Translations under genes and position numbers: made by a program
Notes under the pieces: generated by a model
What the model was told of the DNA's origin: nothing
Databases searched by the model: none
Seen by the model: only the letters and a program-made list of their open reading frames with translations
Source: Thermoleophilia bacterium
Lineage (GTDB): Bacteria; Actinomycetota; Thermoleophilia; RBG-16-64-13
Length of the DNA stretch: 7,118 bases
Assembly (NCBI GenBank): GCA_016929985.1
Contig: JAFGIH010000259.1
Span: 1 to 7,118, forward strand
Direction: 5' to 3'
In this document: piece by piece, positions 1-6,723 of the stretch
Layout of the letters: the number at the start of each line of letters is the position of its first letter
How positions within the stretch are numbered: position 1 is the first letter of the stretch

Positions 1-984
1 GAGATCGTGAGCGAGCCCGATATCTCCACACCCGAGCAGGCTCGGGCCTACCTGACCCAGCTATGCAGCCTGGTGGAGCAACTGGGCGTCTCCGACGTCA
101 ACATGGAAGAGGGTTCGGTCCGGTGCGACGTCAACGTGTCGATCCGCAGGCCCGGAGACCCGATGGGCACCAAGACCGAGCTCAAGAACATGAACTCCTT
201 CCGTTTTGTGCAGCGGGCGTTGGAGGCAGAGATCGAGCGACAGATCGAGGCCCTGGAATCGGGCGAGCGGATCGTGCAGGAGACCGTCCACTTCGATCCC
301 GCGACCGGTACCGTGTCCAGTCTGCGTAGCAAGGAAGAGGCGCATGACTACCGCTACTTCCCCGAGCCGGACCTGACCCCCATCGAGTTGGACGAGGCCT
401 ATGTAGAGCGGGTGCGGGCGAGTCTGCCCGAGCTGCCGGCCGCTCGCAAGGAGCGGTTGGCGCAACAGTACGGCCTGCCGCCCAAGGACGTAGCGCTGTT
501 GGCCACCAACAGGCCGCTCGGCGACTACTTCGAGGCCCTGGCCGACGCCACCGGTGACCCCCGCACAGCGGCGAACTGGGTGCTGGGGGATCTCTCTGGC
601 TACCTGAACGCCTCGGGCATCGAGGTGGCGGCGTGCCCGGTGAGCGTCGCGGCGCTCGCGGAGCTGCTTGGCCTGGTGTCCGGCGGCACACTCTCCGGCA
701 AGATGGCCAAAGAGGTCTTCGAAGTCATGACCACCACGGGTAAGGGCGCGAAGAGCATCGTAGCCGAGAGAGGGCTGGGTCAGATCTCTGATACAGGCGC
801 GCTCGAGGCCGTTGTGGAGCGATTGGTGGCTGCCAATCCGAGCCTGGTGGAGGACTTCCGGCAGGGCAAGGAGAAAGTTCTCGGCTTTTTCGTCGGACAG
901 GTGATGAAGGAGACCCGCGGGCAGGCGAATCCACAGATAGTGAACGAGTTGTTGCGCAAGCACCTGGACTCTCCCGGCGGTTGA
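1..984 (+). CDS. gatB: Aspartyl/glutamyl-tRNA amidotransferase subunit B, C-terminal part (5' end outside window)
   Basis: GatB is the subunit of the GatCAB amidotransferase that binds and activates misacylated Glu-tRNA(Gln) or Asp-tRNA(Asn); GatA supplies the ammonia. The frame is open from base 1 and reads EIVSEPD at once, a highly conserved internal GatB segment, so the GTG at 7 is not the start. Family members are about 475 residues; 327 are visible, so roughly 150 N-terminal residues are missing. Hallmarks in order: MEEGSVRCDVNVSIR (about residues 36-50), TKTELKNMNSFRFVQRAL (about 57-74), and SKEEAHDYRYFPEPDL (about 110-125), which complete the catalytic cradle. A helical middle domain follows, with AANWVLGDLSGYLN near 190, and then the YqeY-like tRNA-binding tail ending in GQANPQIVNELLRKHL. 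It stops with TGA at 982-984. No gatA or gatC is visible; they may lie upstream. The family call is very secure. Confidence 0.97.
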   Translation, partial: EIVSEPDISTPEQARAYLTQLCSLVEQLGVSDVNMEEGSVRCDVNVSIRRPGDPMGTKTELKNMNSFRFVQRALEAEIERQIEALESGERIVQETVHFDPATGTVSSLRSKEEAHDYRYFPEPDLTPIELDEAYVERVRASLPELPAARKERLAQQYGLPPKDVALLATNRPLGDYFEALADATGDPRTAANWVLGDLSGYLNASGIEVAACPVSVAALAELLGLVSGGTLSGKMAKEVFEVMTTTGKGAKSIVAERGLGQISDTGALEAVVERLVAANPSLVEDFRQGKEKVLGFFVGQVMKETRGQANPQIVNELLRKHLDSPGG

Positions 985-986
985 AA

Positions 987-1004
987 ACCAGGGCTATCTC
1001 TGGT
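987..1004 (+). terminator. Small hairpin just after gatB, weak terminator candidate
   Basis: ACCAG (987-991) pairs with CTGGT (1000-1004) across an 8-nt loop, starting two bases after the gatB stop codon. It is followed by a pyrimidine-rich stretch (CCTTGCCTTACCTTTT) instead of a clean T-run. Position suggests transcription ending, but the 5-bp stem is short, so this is a low-confidence call. Confidence 0.25.
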
Positions 1005-1033
1005 ACCTTGCCTTACCTTTTCGCGGATTCGAC

Positions 1034-1041
1034 CCGATCGG
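1034..1041. promoter_or_regulatory. Palindrome upstream of the HxlR-type regulator, possible autoregulatory operator
   Basis: CCGATCGG at 1034-1041 is a perfect 8-bp palindrome, flanked by GGAT (1025-1028) and ATCC (1042-1045), which are complementary to each other. HxlR-family dimers bind dyad-symmetric sites and often control their own or adjacent genes, which is the only reason for proposing an operator. I could not find a convincing -35/-10 pair in 985-1089; the best -10-like hexamers are TAGAGT (1048-1053) and GACAAT (1058-1063), neither with a good -35. Confidence 0.2.
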
Positions 1042-1075
1042 ATCCTGTAGAGTGTCGGACAATGCTTAGCACGCC

Positions 1076-1082
1076 AGGAAGG
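1076..1082 (+). promoter_or_regulatory. Shine-Dalgarno for the HxlR-type regulator
   Basis: AGGAAGG ends 7 nt before GTG at 1090. It supports a non-ATG start there; a second GTG follows immediately at 1093 and would change the protein by only one residue. Confidence 0.6.
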
Positions 1083-1089
1083 TGTAGAC

Positions 1090-1464
1090 GTGGTGGAATC
1101 CACTGAGGCGCACCCGGATTCGTGCCCCGTTCTCAAGACCGCGGATATCATCTCAGGCAAGTGGACCCTTCTGATCCTCCGTGATCTTTCTAAAGGAATC
1201 AACCGGTTCAGCGCGCTCGAGCGCTCACTGGCCGGCATCAGCCCCAAGACACTATCCGAACGCCTCAAGAGCTTGGAAAGGGCAGGGATAATCACTCGCA
1301 AGAGCTACGCCGAAGTGCCTCCCAGGGTCGAATACACCCTGACTGATATGGGCTGGGATCTCATCCCCCTCATCGATCACATGCGTGACTACGGGGCCAA
1401 GTGGCTCAGCGACGGACGGTCACCTGTGCGCTCTTCGGCCGATCTAAACGCGCCCGGCGCGTAA
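1090..1464 (+). CDS. HxlR-family winged helix-turn-helix transcriptional regulator
   Basis: This small cytoplasmic DNA-binding protein (124 residues) has the normal HxlR/YodB/HypR length. The domain spans about residues 12-107: SCPVLKTADIISGKWTLLIL is the typical opening, SPKTLSERLKSLERAGI (51-67) is the helix-turn-helix with its recognition helix, and about 68-85, with VEYTLT, forms the beta wing. It closes with the dimerising helix around HMRDYGAKWL. Cys12 lies in the N-terminal C-P-V motif, the position where characterised family members sense quinones, disulfide stress or formaldehyde; a redox or electrophile sensor is therefore plausible, but the ligand cannot be read from sequence. The last 15 or so residues are polar and probably disordered. 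The gene ends 36 nt before the sigma factor start, so cotranscription is likely. The family is sure; the regulated genes are unknown. Confidence 0.92.
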   Translation: MVESTEAHPDSCPVLKTADIISGKWTLLILRDLSKGINRFSALERSLAGISPKTLSERLKSLERAGIITRKSYAEVPPRVEYTLTDMGWDLIPLIDHMRDYGAKWLSDGRSPVRSSADLNAPGA

Positions 1465-1489
1465 CCCTATCCACAATCGTACCGGGCAC

Positions 1490-1494
1490 GGAGG
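1490..1494 (+). promoter_or_regulatory. rpoD: Shine-Dalgarno that fixes a TTG start for the sigma factor
   Basis: GGAGG lies 6 nt before TTG at 1501. The TAA stop of the upstream regulator (1462-1464) is in the same frame, and no ATG or GTG lies between it and 1501. The next candidate, GTG at 1549, would cut into region 1.1 and has no comparable ribosome binding site. Confidence 0.7.
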
Positions 1495-1500
1495 CGGGAA

Positions 1501-2622
1501 TTGACCGGGACCCCTGCGTCGGAAGGCTGGCTCATCAACCTGGAAGAAGTGGAAGGGCTGTTCGAGCTCGGCCGAGGTCGAGGCTTCGTAACCACTGAAG
1601 ACATCGCCGAGGTCCTTGCCGAGATAGACCTCACCACCGAGCAGATCGAGGTCATGTACACGACCCTGCTCGACCAGGGTATCGAGGTCGTCGACGAAGG
1701 GTCTGCGGATGCCGACGACGACTTGGAGCTTGACGCGCGCGCCGAGCAACTCGAGTGGCGCCGGGTCGACGAACTCGATTTGAGCATCGACGTCCCCACT
1801 ACCGATCCGGTCCGCATGTATCTCAAGGAGATCGGGCGGGTGAAGCTGCTCACGGCCCAGCAGGAGGTCTCGCTGGCCAAGCGCATCGAACGGGGCGACA
1901 TCAGGGCCAAGCACGAGCTGACCGAGGCCAATCTCCGCTTGGTGGTGTCCATCGCCAAGCGCTATCACACCGACGGCATGAGTTTCCTCGACCTGATCCA
2001 GGAAGGCAACCTGGGCCTCATCCGCGCGGTGGAGAAGTTCGACTACCGCAAGGGACACAAGTTCTCCACGTATGCCACCTGGTGGATCAGGCAGGCCATC
2101 ACCCGCGCCATCGCCGACAAGGCCAGGACCATCCGCATCCCCGTGCACATGGTCGAGAAGATCAACAAGCTCATCCGCGTCCAGCGGCAGCTGCTGCAGA
2201 ACATGGGTCGCGAGCCGGCGCCGGAGGAGATAGCCTGCGAGATGGGCATGACCGACGTCGAGATCCGCGAGATCCTGCGCATCAGCCAGACTACGGTCTC
2301 GCTCGAGACGCCCATCGGCGAAGAGGAAGACTCCGAGCTGGGCGACTTCATCGAGGACGAAGACGCCGTTCGCTCGTTCGACGCGGTGGCTCTCCAGCTC
2401 GACCGCGACGGAGTCAACGAAGCTTTGGCCATGCTCCCCTACCGCGAACGCAAGGTGATAGAACTCCGCTTCGGCTTGAAGGGCGAACACCCGCGGACCC
2501 TGGAAGAAGTGGCCAGGCGGTTCGGGGTCACGCGTGAGCGTATCCGCCAGATCGAGGCAAAGGCTTTGGCTAAGCTTCAGGCTATCGACAAGACCCGCAA
2601 CCTGCGGAGCCGCGTGCAGTAG
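1501..2622 (+). CDS. rpoD: RNA polymerase primary sigma factor, sigma-70 group 1 (RpoD/SigA)
   Basis: This sigma subunit directs core RNA polymerase to housekeeping promoters. The 373-residue protein has every sigma-70 region. A region 1.1-like N-terminus (about 11-65) and an acidic linker (about 64-80) lead to region 1.2 with [12 protein letters not shown] (101-112). Region 2 (about 137-208) carries [20 protein letters not shown] and [14 protein letters not shown] (191-204), for core binding, -10 recognition and melting. Region 3 (about 212-295) includes [12 protein letters not shown]. Region 4 (about 305-360) ends in the helix-turn-helix [17 protein letters not shown] (343-359) for the -35 element. 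The length matches short SigA forms without the large non-conserved insert of E. coli RpoD. The start is TTG, supported by a strong Shine-Dalgarno. The C-terminal tail differs from the usual R-H-P-S-R-S ending. No dnaG, its common neighbour, is adjacent. A group 2 paralogue is possible but less likely given region 1.1. Confidence 0.93.
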   Translation: MTGTPASEGWLINLEEVEGLFELGRGRGFVTTEDIAEVLAEIDLTTEQIEVMYTTLLDQGIEVVDEGSADADDDLELDARAEQLEWRRVDELDLSIDVPTTDPVRMYLKEIGRVKLLTAQQEVSLAKRIERGDIRAKHELTEANLRLVVSIAKRYHTDGMSFLDLIQEGNLGLIRAVEKFDYRKGHKFSTYATWWIRQAITRAIADKARTIRIPVHMVEKINKLIRVQRQLLQNMGREPAPEEIACEMGMTDVEIREILRISQTTVSLETPIGEEEDSELGDFIEDEDAVRSFDAVALQLDRDGVNEALAMLPYRERKVIELRFGLKGEHPRTLEEVARRFGVTRERIRQIEAKALAKLQAIDKTRNLRSRVQ

Positions 2623-2650
2623 TGCGCCCGACGGACGCACGACCTTCTTT
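2622..2650 (+). terminator. Hairpin terminator candidate overlapping the sigma factor stop
   Basis: GTGCG (2622-2626) pairs with CGCAC (2636-2640). Two more C-G pairs (CC 2627-2628 with GG 2633-2634) are possible around a bulged A, leaving a 4-nt loop. The stem begins at the last base of the stop codon and is followed by a T-rich CTTCTTT ending at 2650. It is moderate evidence for an intrinsic terminator separating rpoD from the copper ATPase gene. Confidence 0.4.
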
Positions 2651-2686
2651 GAGTGCACCATGGTCCCTGACGCCTGCTTCACCGTA

Positions 2687-2714
2687 GGGGCGCCCGAGTG
2701 GCCCCTTGGGGACC
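2687..2714. promoter_or_regulatory. G/C-rich inverted repeats before copA, possible copper-responsive operator
   Basis: GGGGC (2687-2691) is complementary to GCCCC (2701-2705), and the core CCCC-TT-GGGG at 2702-2711 is itself dyad-symmetric. A longer-range pair GGTCCC (2662-2667) / GGGACC (2709-2714) encloses both. CsoR-type copper repressors bind pseudo-palindromes built from C- and G-tracts, so an operator is conceivable, but the flanking TA..TA bases of known CsoR boxes are not clearly present and no csoR gene is in view. An mRNA hairpin is the alternative. No convincing promoter hexamers were found in 2651-2740. Confidence 0.22.
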
Positions 2715-2740
2715 CTCCGGAGAAGGTGTGAGTCTGATCT

Positions 2741-2746
2741 GAGGTG
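2741..2746 (+). promoter_or_regulatory. copA: Shine-Dalgarno favouring GTG 2752 as the copA start
   Basis: GAGGTG ends 5 nt before the GTG at 2752. An in-frame TGA at 2740-2742 excludes any earlier start, and the alternative GTG at 2746 overlaps this Shine-Dalgarno itself, so it is the less likely initiator. Confidence 0.5.
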
Positions 2747-2751
2747 TGCTG

Positions 2752-5505
2752 GTGGAACCACAGAGCCTGATCACAACCACCTTTCCCGTCACGGGCATGC
2801 ACTGCGCCGCCTGCGTCGCGCGCGTGGAGAAAGCGCTGGCGGAGGTACCGGGGGTTCACGAAGCAGCCGCCAACTTCGCCACCGAGCGAGTCCTGGTGCG
2901 GTACGACCCGGGGCAGGCATCTGAGGGGGATCTGGTCGCGGCCGTACGGTCCGCGGGGTATGACGTGACGGAGCAGACCGCGACCTACCCGGTCACCGGC
3001 ATGAACTGCGCCGCGTGTGTTGCGCGGGTGGAGAAGGCTCTGCGGGAGCTGCCGGGAGTCACTCAGGCCGCGGTCAACCTGGCCACCGAAAAGGCCACGG
3101 TCACGTATCTGCCGGGCGGCACTACCCCGGTCAAGATCGCCAAGGCCCTGGAGAAGGCGGGCTACGGGCTGGTCTTGCCGGCGGAGAGCCCGAGAGTGGG
3201 CGGCGCGGGGCCCGATGCCGCGGGGGCCGCTATCGATGCGGCGTCGGGTGCCGCCGGGTCTGCCGAGAGCGCCGCGGGGACCGTCGAGGACGTCGCCGAG
3301 GCCGCACGCCGTAGGAATATCCGGATGCTCCTGGTGAAGTTCGTCGTCGCCCTGGCGGTCGGCGCGGTCCTCATGCTCATGATGCTCATCCCCGAGTCGT
3401 GGATCAGCATGCAGCGGCAGTGGTTGATCATGTTCATCCTCGCTACGCCGGTGCAGATCTGGGCTGGGCGACAGTTCTACCGGGGCGCGTGGGCGGCGCT
3501 CCGCCACCGTACCAGCGACATGAACACACTCATCGCGGTGGGGACGTCGGTGGCCTATCTGTACTCCGTCGCGGTGACCTTCTTCCCGGGGGCGTTCGAA
3601 GGGGCCAAGGGGGCCGGCTTCGAAGCCGCTGTCTACTACGATTCGGCGGTGATCATCATCGGGCTGATCTTGCTAGGCCGGTATCTCGAGGCCCGCGCGA
3701 AAGGCCGGACGGGGGCGGCCATGCGGCGGCTCATGGGGTTGCAGGCGAAGACGGCGCGGGTGGTGCGCTCCGAACCGGGAGTGTCGGGCGCGACCTCCGC
3801 CGGCGCGACGGGGGCCGAGATCGACATTCCCGTGGAGGAAGTTGTGGTGGGGGACGTGGTGGTCGTGCGGCCCGGCGAGAAGATCCCTGTGGACGGCTTG
3901 GTGCTGGAAGGCCGCTCGGCGGTAGATGAATCCATGCTCACCGGCGAATCGATCCCCGTGGAGAAAGGGCCCGGAGCTGAGGTCATCGGGGCGACGCTCA
4001 ACCGTACCGGGTCGTTCCGCTTCCGCGCGACGAAGGTCGGCCGCGACACCGCCCTCGCGCAGATCGTGCGCCTGGTCGAGGAAGCCCAGGGCTCCAAGGC
4101 CCCCATCCAGCGGATGGCCGACCGGATCGCGAGCGTCTTCGTGCCCGTGGTGCTCGCCATCGCCGTGGTGACCTTCGTGGTCTGGCTTCTCGTGGGTCCC
4201 GCTCCTGCCTTCACCCTCGCCCTGCTGGCCTTCGTCTCGGTGGTGATCATCGCCTGCCCGTGCGCCATGGGCCTGGCTACGCCCACCGCCATCGTGGTGG
4301 GGACGGGGAAGGGGGCCGAGAACGGCATTCTCATACGGTCGGGTGAAGCCCTGGAACGGGCACACAAGCTGGACGCCATCGTGCTGGACAAGACCGGCAC
4401 GCTCACTCGAGGCAAGCCCGAGGTGACCGACATCGTGCCGGCGAATGCCCCCGCGGCCGCCGCCCAAGGATCGGCCGTGGTCACCCGTCAGGGAGACGCA
4501 GTGGCGCCGGAACTCCGCGTCGATACTGCCGGTTCCGCCGAACTCGATCTGCTGCGTCTGGCCGCCTCGGCAGAGCGCGGCTCGGAGCACCCGCTTGGTG
4601 AGGCCATCGTGGAGGCGGCAAGTACCCAGGGGCTGCGGCTGTTCAAGGCGACCGACTTCTCCGCTATCCCTGGTCGGGGGGTGGAAGCCAGGGTGGTACG
4701 GCCTTCGCTGCCGGCGCTGCGGCCGTCGCGTGCAGAGACCGAGTCGTCAGAGCCAACGCCGGCCGGCGGCGGTGGGCGGTCCGCTGCGGTCCGCGTTCTC
4801 CTCGGTAACCGCGCCCTGCTCGACGAAAGGGGTTACGCGCTCGGCGATCTCTCCGACAGCGCCGACCGCCTCGCGGAAGAAGGCAAGACCCCCATGTTCG
4901 TGGTGGTCGACGGCGCGGTGGCCGGCATCATCGGCGTTGCCGATGTGCTCAAGCCCGACTCGGTCGCCGCAGTCCGTGATCTGGAGGCTCTGGACCTCGA
5001 GGTCTACATGATCACCGGAGACAACCGCCGTACGGCGGAAGCCATCGCCCGCCAGGCCGGCGTGCGCTACGTATTGGCCGAGGTGCTCCCGGAGCAGAAG
5101 GCCCAGGCGGTCAAGAACCTGCAGGCTGCCGGAAAGGTAGTGGCCATGGTGGGTGACGGCATCAACGACGCCCCCGCGTTGGCTCAGGCCGATATCGGCA
5201 TTGCGATCGGCACAGGCACCGATGTGGCCATGGAGACGTCGGACATCACCCTGATACGTGGCGACCTTAGTCCAATTGGGACGGCTATCAGGCTGAGCCG
5301 GGCCACGATGCGTGTCATCAAACAGAACCTGGGGTGGGCCTTCGGCTACAACATCGCGCTCATCCCCGTGGCGGCCGGGGTGCTCTATCCGGCCTTCGGC
5401 ATCCTGCTCGACCCCATGTATGCGGCCGTGGCCATGGCGCTGTCGTCGGTGAGCGTGGTGTCGAACTCGCTACGGCTGCGGCGCTTCGGATCGCACCGGC
5501 GATGA
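2752..5505 (+). CDS. copA: Cu(+)-exporting P1B-type ATPase with two N-terminal metal-binding domains
   Basis: This integral-membrane pump uses ATP to drive Cu(+) (or Ag(+)) out of the cytoplasm. It is 917 residues from GTG 2752; GTG 2746 would add two. Two HMA domains carry GMHCAAC (15-21) and GMNCAAC (83-89). An Ala/Gly-rich linker (about 144-188) precedes eight membrane segments, near 195-213, 224-238, 259-278, 299-309, 459-481, 487-508, 860-878 and 889-903. Catalytic motifs are TGES (397-400, actuator), DKTG (546-549, phosphorylated Asp546), SEHPLG (611-616, ATP-binding His) and GDGIND (801-806). The ion path has CPC (502-504), YN (866-867) and MALSS (895-899), the signature of the Cu(+) subclass P1B-1. 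Most homologues are 740-830 residues; the excess comes from low-complexity inserts in the actuator and nucleotide-binding domains. The stop overlaps the next start, implying an operon. No csoR or copZ is visible. Confidence 0.96.
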   Translation: MEPQSLITTTFPVTGMHCAACVARVEKALAEVPGVHEAAANFATERVLVRYDPGQASEGDLVAAVRSAGYDVTEQTATYPVTGMNCAACVARVEKALRELPGVTQAAVNLATEKATVTYLPGGTTPVKIAKALEKAGYGLVLPAESPRVGGAGPDAAGAAIDAASGAAGSAESAAGTVEDVAEAARRRNIRMLLVKFVVALAVGAVLMLMMLIPESWISMQRQWLIMFILATPVQIWAGRQFYRGAWAALRHRTSDMNTLIAVGTSVAYLYSVAVTFFPGAFEGAKGAGFEAAVYYDSAVIIIGLILLGRYLEARAKGRTGAAMRRLMGLQAKTARVVRSEPGVSGATSAGATGAEIDIPVEEVVVGDVVVVRPGEKIPVDGLVLEGRSAVDESMLTGESIPVEKGPGAEVIGATLNRTGSFRFRATKVGRDTALAQIVRLVEEAQGSKAPIQRMADRIASVFVPVVLAIAVVTFVVWLLVGPAPAFTLALLAFVSVVIIACPCAMGLATPTAIVVGTGKGAENGILIRSGEALERAHKLDAIVLDKTGTLTRGKPEVTDIVPANAPAAAAQGSAVVTRQGDAVAPELRVDTAGSAELDLLRLAASAERGSEHPLGEAIVEAASTQGLRLFKATDFSAIPGRGVEARVVRPSLPALRPSRAETESSEPTPAGGGGRSAAVRVLLGNRALLDERGYALGDLSDSADRLAEEGKTPMFVVVDGAVAGIIGVADVLKPDSVAAVRDLEALDLEVYMITGDNRRTAEAIARQAGVRYVLAEVLPEQKAQAVKNLQAAGKVVAMVGDGINDAPALAQADIGIAIGTGTDVAMETSDITLIRGDLSPIGTAIRLSRATMRVIKQNLGWAFGYNIALIPVAAGVLYPAFGILLDPMYAAVAMALSSVSVVSNSLRLRRFGSHRR
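2782..3177 (+). repeat. Tandem duplication encoding the two heavy-metal-associated domains of CopA
   Basis: Two units of about 68 codons lie head to tail: 2782-2985 (from FPVTGMHC) and 2986-3177 (from YPVTGMNC). Protein identity is high around the metal site, with [12 protein letters not shown] shared exactly, then EVPGV against ELPGV, and FATE against LATE. The DNA is also recognisably similar, with differences mostly at third positions. Each unit should fold as a ferredoxin-like domain binding one Cu(+) through its two cysteines. Tandem HMA domains are common in this family. Confidence 0.85.
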
Positions 5506-6512
5506 ACACAGCCAGGAACCATCTTCGCGGCCCGCTAGCGGCGTTTGTACTACTTACGGCGGTCATGAGCCTGTTCGCTCACGGCTGCGAATCGCAGGAG
5601 GCGAAGCACGAGAGGGAGTTCAGCGAACGGATCCCCCTCGAGATTCCCTTCTCCATCATCTTTGAGGGAACCACCTACAAGCTCGTGGACGAACGGTACA
5701 AGACCGTGCAGGTCATCCCCGACGGACTGCAGTACTCCGGAGAGGCGCGGCGGGAGGCCGAACCGGACCTGGAAGCCTTCGGGAATACGCAGGGCTCGCC
5801 GACCTCCCGTGTATACGCCATCGAGGGCGTAGACACGAGCGAGGCCGTATGTCTGCGGTTCGAGTCGGCGAATGGGGTCTACCTCTACTACCTGAAGTAC
5901 GAGGCGACTGAGGAGACCGGCGCCGACGCGGCGGCTGAAGCGGTGAGTGACGTGGCGGATGACCTCATACAGACCATGTCGAAGCCGTATCCAGAAGATG
6001 ATGGCCGCTACCTCAGTTCGAATCCATACGACTATACGAAGGATAATCCGGCCTTCGACCAAATCGTCGCCCTGGGCTACGACGCGCTGGACCCGCTCGA
6101 AGCGTATCTGCCGGATCACGCCGGCCTGGACGGCTATTTGGTCTGCATCGCAATAGAGAAGATCATGCGCTGCGACCTGAAGCAGTTTGGCGAGTTCACC
6201 TGGGCCGACGCCATCAGCTTCCGGACGCAGTGGAGCGAGTACCTCGCGGAGATGCCGTCGTTGGTGGACGAGGTGCTCGCACGCGAGCTCTCACCGGCGG
6301 CGCGGGCGGCCCAGATAGCGACGCTGGGCGCCCCGGCGGTACCCTACCTGGTGGAGCACGCGGAGTCGCTCGACGAGCAGGACGGGACGGAGATTGCGAC
6401 GACTCTGGGTGCGTTACTGGAAAACGCGGAACCGGCCTCCACGGTGGAGGAGTTCGGGGAAGTCAACGCCCAGGCGATCGCGCAGCTTAAGGTCTACGTT
6501 GAAGCCCGCTGA
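5502..6512 (+). CDS. Putative lipoprotein of unknown function, translationally coupled to copA
   Basis: The product is 336 residues from ATG 5502, which overlaps the copA stop as ATGA. No good Shine-Dalgarno precedes it, as expected for a coupled gene; an earlier ATG in the same frame would lie deep inside copA. The N-terminus has basic residues (Arg5, Arg9), a hydrophobic core (about 11-25) and Cys29 in the context L-F-A-H-G-C, a non-canonical lipobox with Ala at -3. Export and lipidation are therefore probable. Residues about 47-135 are beta-rich ([14 protein letters not shown], then [17 protein letters not shown] and VYLYYLKY), a style seen in secreted Gram-positive proteins. Residues about 182-336 are helical, with two HEAT-like stretches, [14 protein letters not shown] and [14 protein letters not shown]. 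Besides Cys29 only Cys117, 215 and 224 occur, and I see no Met/His-rich copper motif. I do not recognise a named family. Its link to copper rests on gene order alone. Confidence 0.8.
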   Translation: MNTARNHLRGPLAAFVLLTAVMSLFAHGCESQEAKHEREFSERIPLEIPFSIIFEGTTYKLVDERYKTVQVIPDGLQYSGEARREAEPDLEAFGNTQGSPTSRVYAIEGVDTSEAVCLRFESANGVYLYYLKYEATEETGADAAAEAVSDVADDLIQTMSKPYPEDDGRYLSSNPYDYTKDNPAFDQIVALGYDALDPLEAYLPDHAGLDGYLVCIAIEKIMRCDLKQFGEFTWADAISFRTQWSEYLAEMPSLVDEVLARELSPAARAAQIATLGAPAVPYLVEHAESLDEQDGTEIATTLGALLENAEPASTVEEFGEVNAQAIAQLKVYVEAR

Positions 6513-6517
6513 GCGCT

Positions 6518-6540
6518 CCGCGGCCTTGGCGGCCGGGCGG
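6518..6540 (+). terminator. GC-rich hairpin after the lipoprotein gene, terminator candidate without T-run
   Basis: CCGC-GGCC (6518-6525) pairs with GGCC (6531-6534) and GCGG (6537-6540), leaving GG bulged and a 5-nt loop, beginning 6 nt after the stop codon. The stem is strong but no T-tract follows, so factor-independent termination is uncertain. It also covers the -35 region of the proposed tRNA promoter. Confidence 0.3.
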
Positions 6541-6555
6541 GGCTGCTGCTATCAT
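6526..6555 (+). promoter_or_regulatory. Sigma-70 promoter of the tRNA-Val gene
   Basis: A -35 box TTGGCG (6526-6531) and a -10 box TATCAT (6550-6555, five of six consensus bases) are separated by 18 bp. TGC directly precedes the -10, giving an extended -10 element. Transcription would begin near 6562, about 9 nt before the mature tRNA 5' end. A promoter of this type fits recognition by a housekeeping sigma such as the RpoD encoded upstream. Confidence 0.6.
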
Positions 6556-6570
6556 CTTCGGCCCTGACGC

Positions 6571-6642
6571 GGGCGATTAGCTCAGTGGGAGAGCACTGCA
6601 TTCACACTGCAGGGGTCACTGGTTCAAATCCAGTATCGCCCA
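6571..6642 (+). tRNA. tRNA-Val, anticodon CAC
   Basis: The 72-nt cloverleaf is complete. The acceptor stem is GGGCGAT/ATCGCCC, the D arm GCTC-AGTGGGA-GAGC, the anticodon arm CTGCA-TTCACAC-TGCAG with anticodon CAC (reads GTG), the variable loop GGGTC, and the T arm ACTGG-TTCAAAT-CCAGT, with discriminator base A at 6642. All stems pair perfectly as written. The 3' end is followed by CCT, so the final A of CCA is not encoded and must be added by tRNA nucleotidyltransferase. It has its own promoter and terminator and seems to be a single-gene unit. Confidence 0.96.
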
Positions 6643-6644
6643 CC

Positions 6645-6675
6645 TGTTGTTGTCAGGATGACAACAACATTCCTT
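6645..6675 (+). terminator. Intrinsic terminator of the tRNA-Val gene
   Basis: TGTTGTTGTCA (6645-6655) and TGACAACAACA (6659-6669) form a perfect 11-bp stem around a GGA loop, two bases after the tRNA acceptor end's CC. TTCCTT (6670-6675) follows. The stem has moderate GC and the tail is not a pure T-run, but the perfect symmetry and location make termination the best explanation. It may also block read-through into the convergent gene. Confidence 0.7.
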
Positions 6676-6679
6676 CAGA

Positions 6680-6709
6680 CGACCGGCTTCTGATATCCGG
6701 TCGCCCACC
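6680..6709 (+). repeat. Imperfect second copy of a tRNA T-arm and 3' acceptor end
   Basis: CGACCGG (6680-6686) pairs with CCGGTCG (6697-6703) around a 10-nt loop containing TTC, and the right arm runs into TCGCCCACC (6701-6709). That 9-mer is identical to the tRNA-Val 3' end (6636-6644), 65 bp upstream. The arrangement of a T-like arm followed by CGCCCACC imitates the end of a tRNA, although the loop is too long for a functional one. CCGGTCGC also recurs at 6697 and 6709. It could be a decayed tRNA, an integration scar, or chance in GC-rich DNA; it could equally act as a hairpin between the convergent genes. Confidence 0.35.
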
Positions 6710-6723
6710 CGGTCGCTGCCCGC

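Noticed and set aside
61..963. A 300-codon open frame on the minus strand within gatB
   Set aside because: It is antisense to strongly conserved GatB, with composition typical of a shadow frame and no recognisable motif.
1008..1063. Promoter hexamers for the HxlR-type gene (TTGCCT, TTACCT, TAGAGT, GACAAT)
   Set aside because: No pair has both acceptable matches and 16-19 bp spacing, so I do not call a promoter.
2649..2679. TTGAGT as a -35 box for copA, including a MerR/CueR-style long spacer
   Set aside because: No -10-like hexamer is found at 17 or 19 bp downstream, and the CueR-type dyad is absent.
1444..3507. A 687-codon open frame on the minus strand across the sigma factor and the copA 5' half
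   Set aside because: It lies antisense to two clear genes, has His/Arg/Gly/Asp-biased low-quality composition, and matches no family. Long antisense frames are expected in GC-rich coding DNA.
3636..4590. Two overlapping minus-strand open frames of about 280-305 codons inside copA
   Set aside because: They cover catalytic CopA sequence and have Thr/Ser/Arg- or His/Gly-rich compositions that arise from reading GC-rich codons backwards.
5334..5501. Upstream extension of the lipoprotein frame by 56 residues
   Set aside because: It would read through the last part of copA and bury the signal peptide inside the protein. ATG 5502 gives a proper signal sequence and an ATGA overlap.
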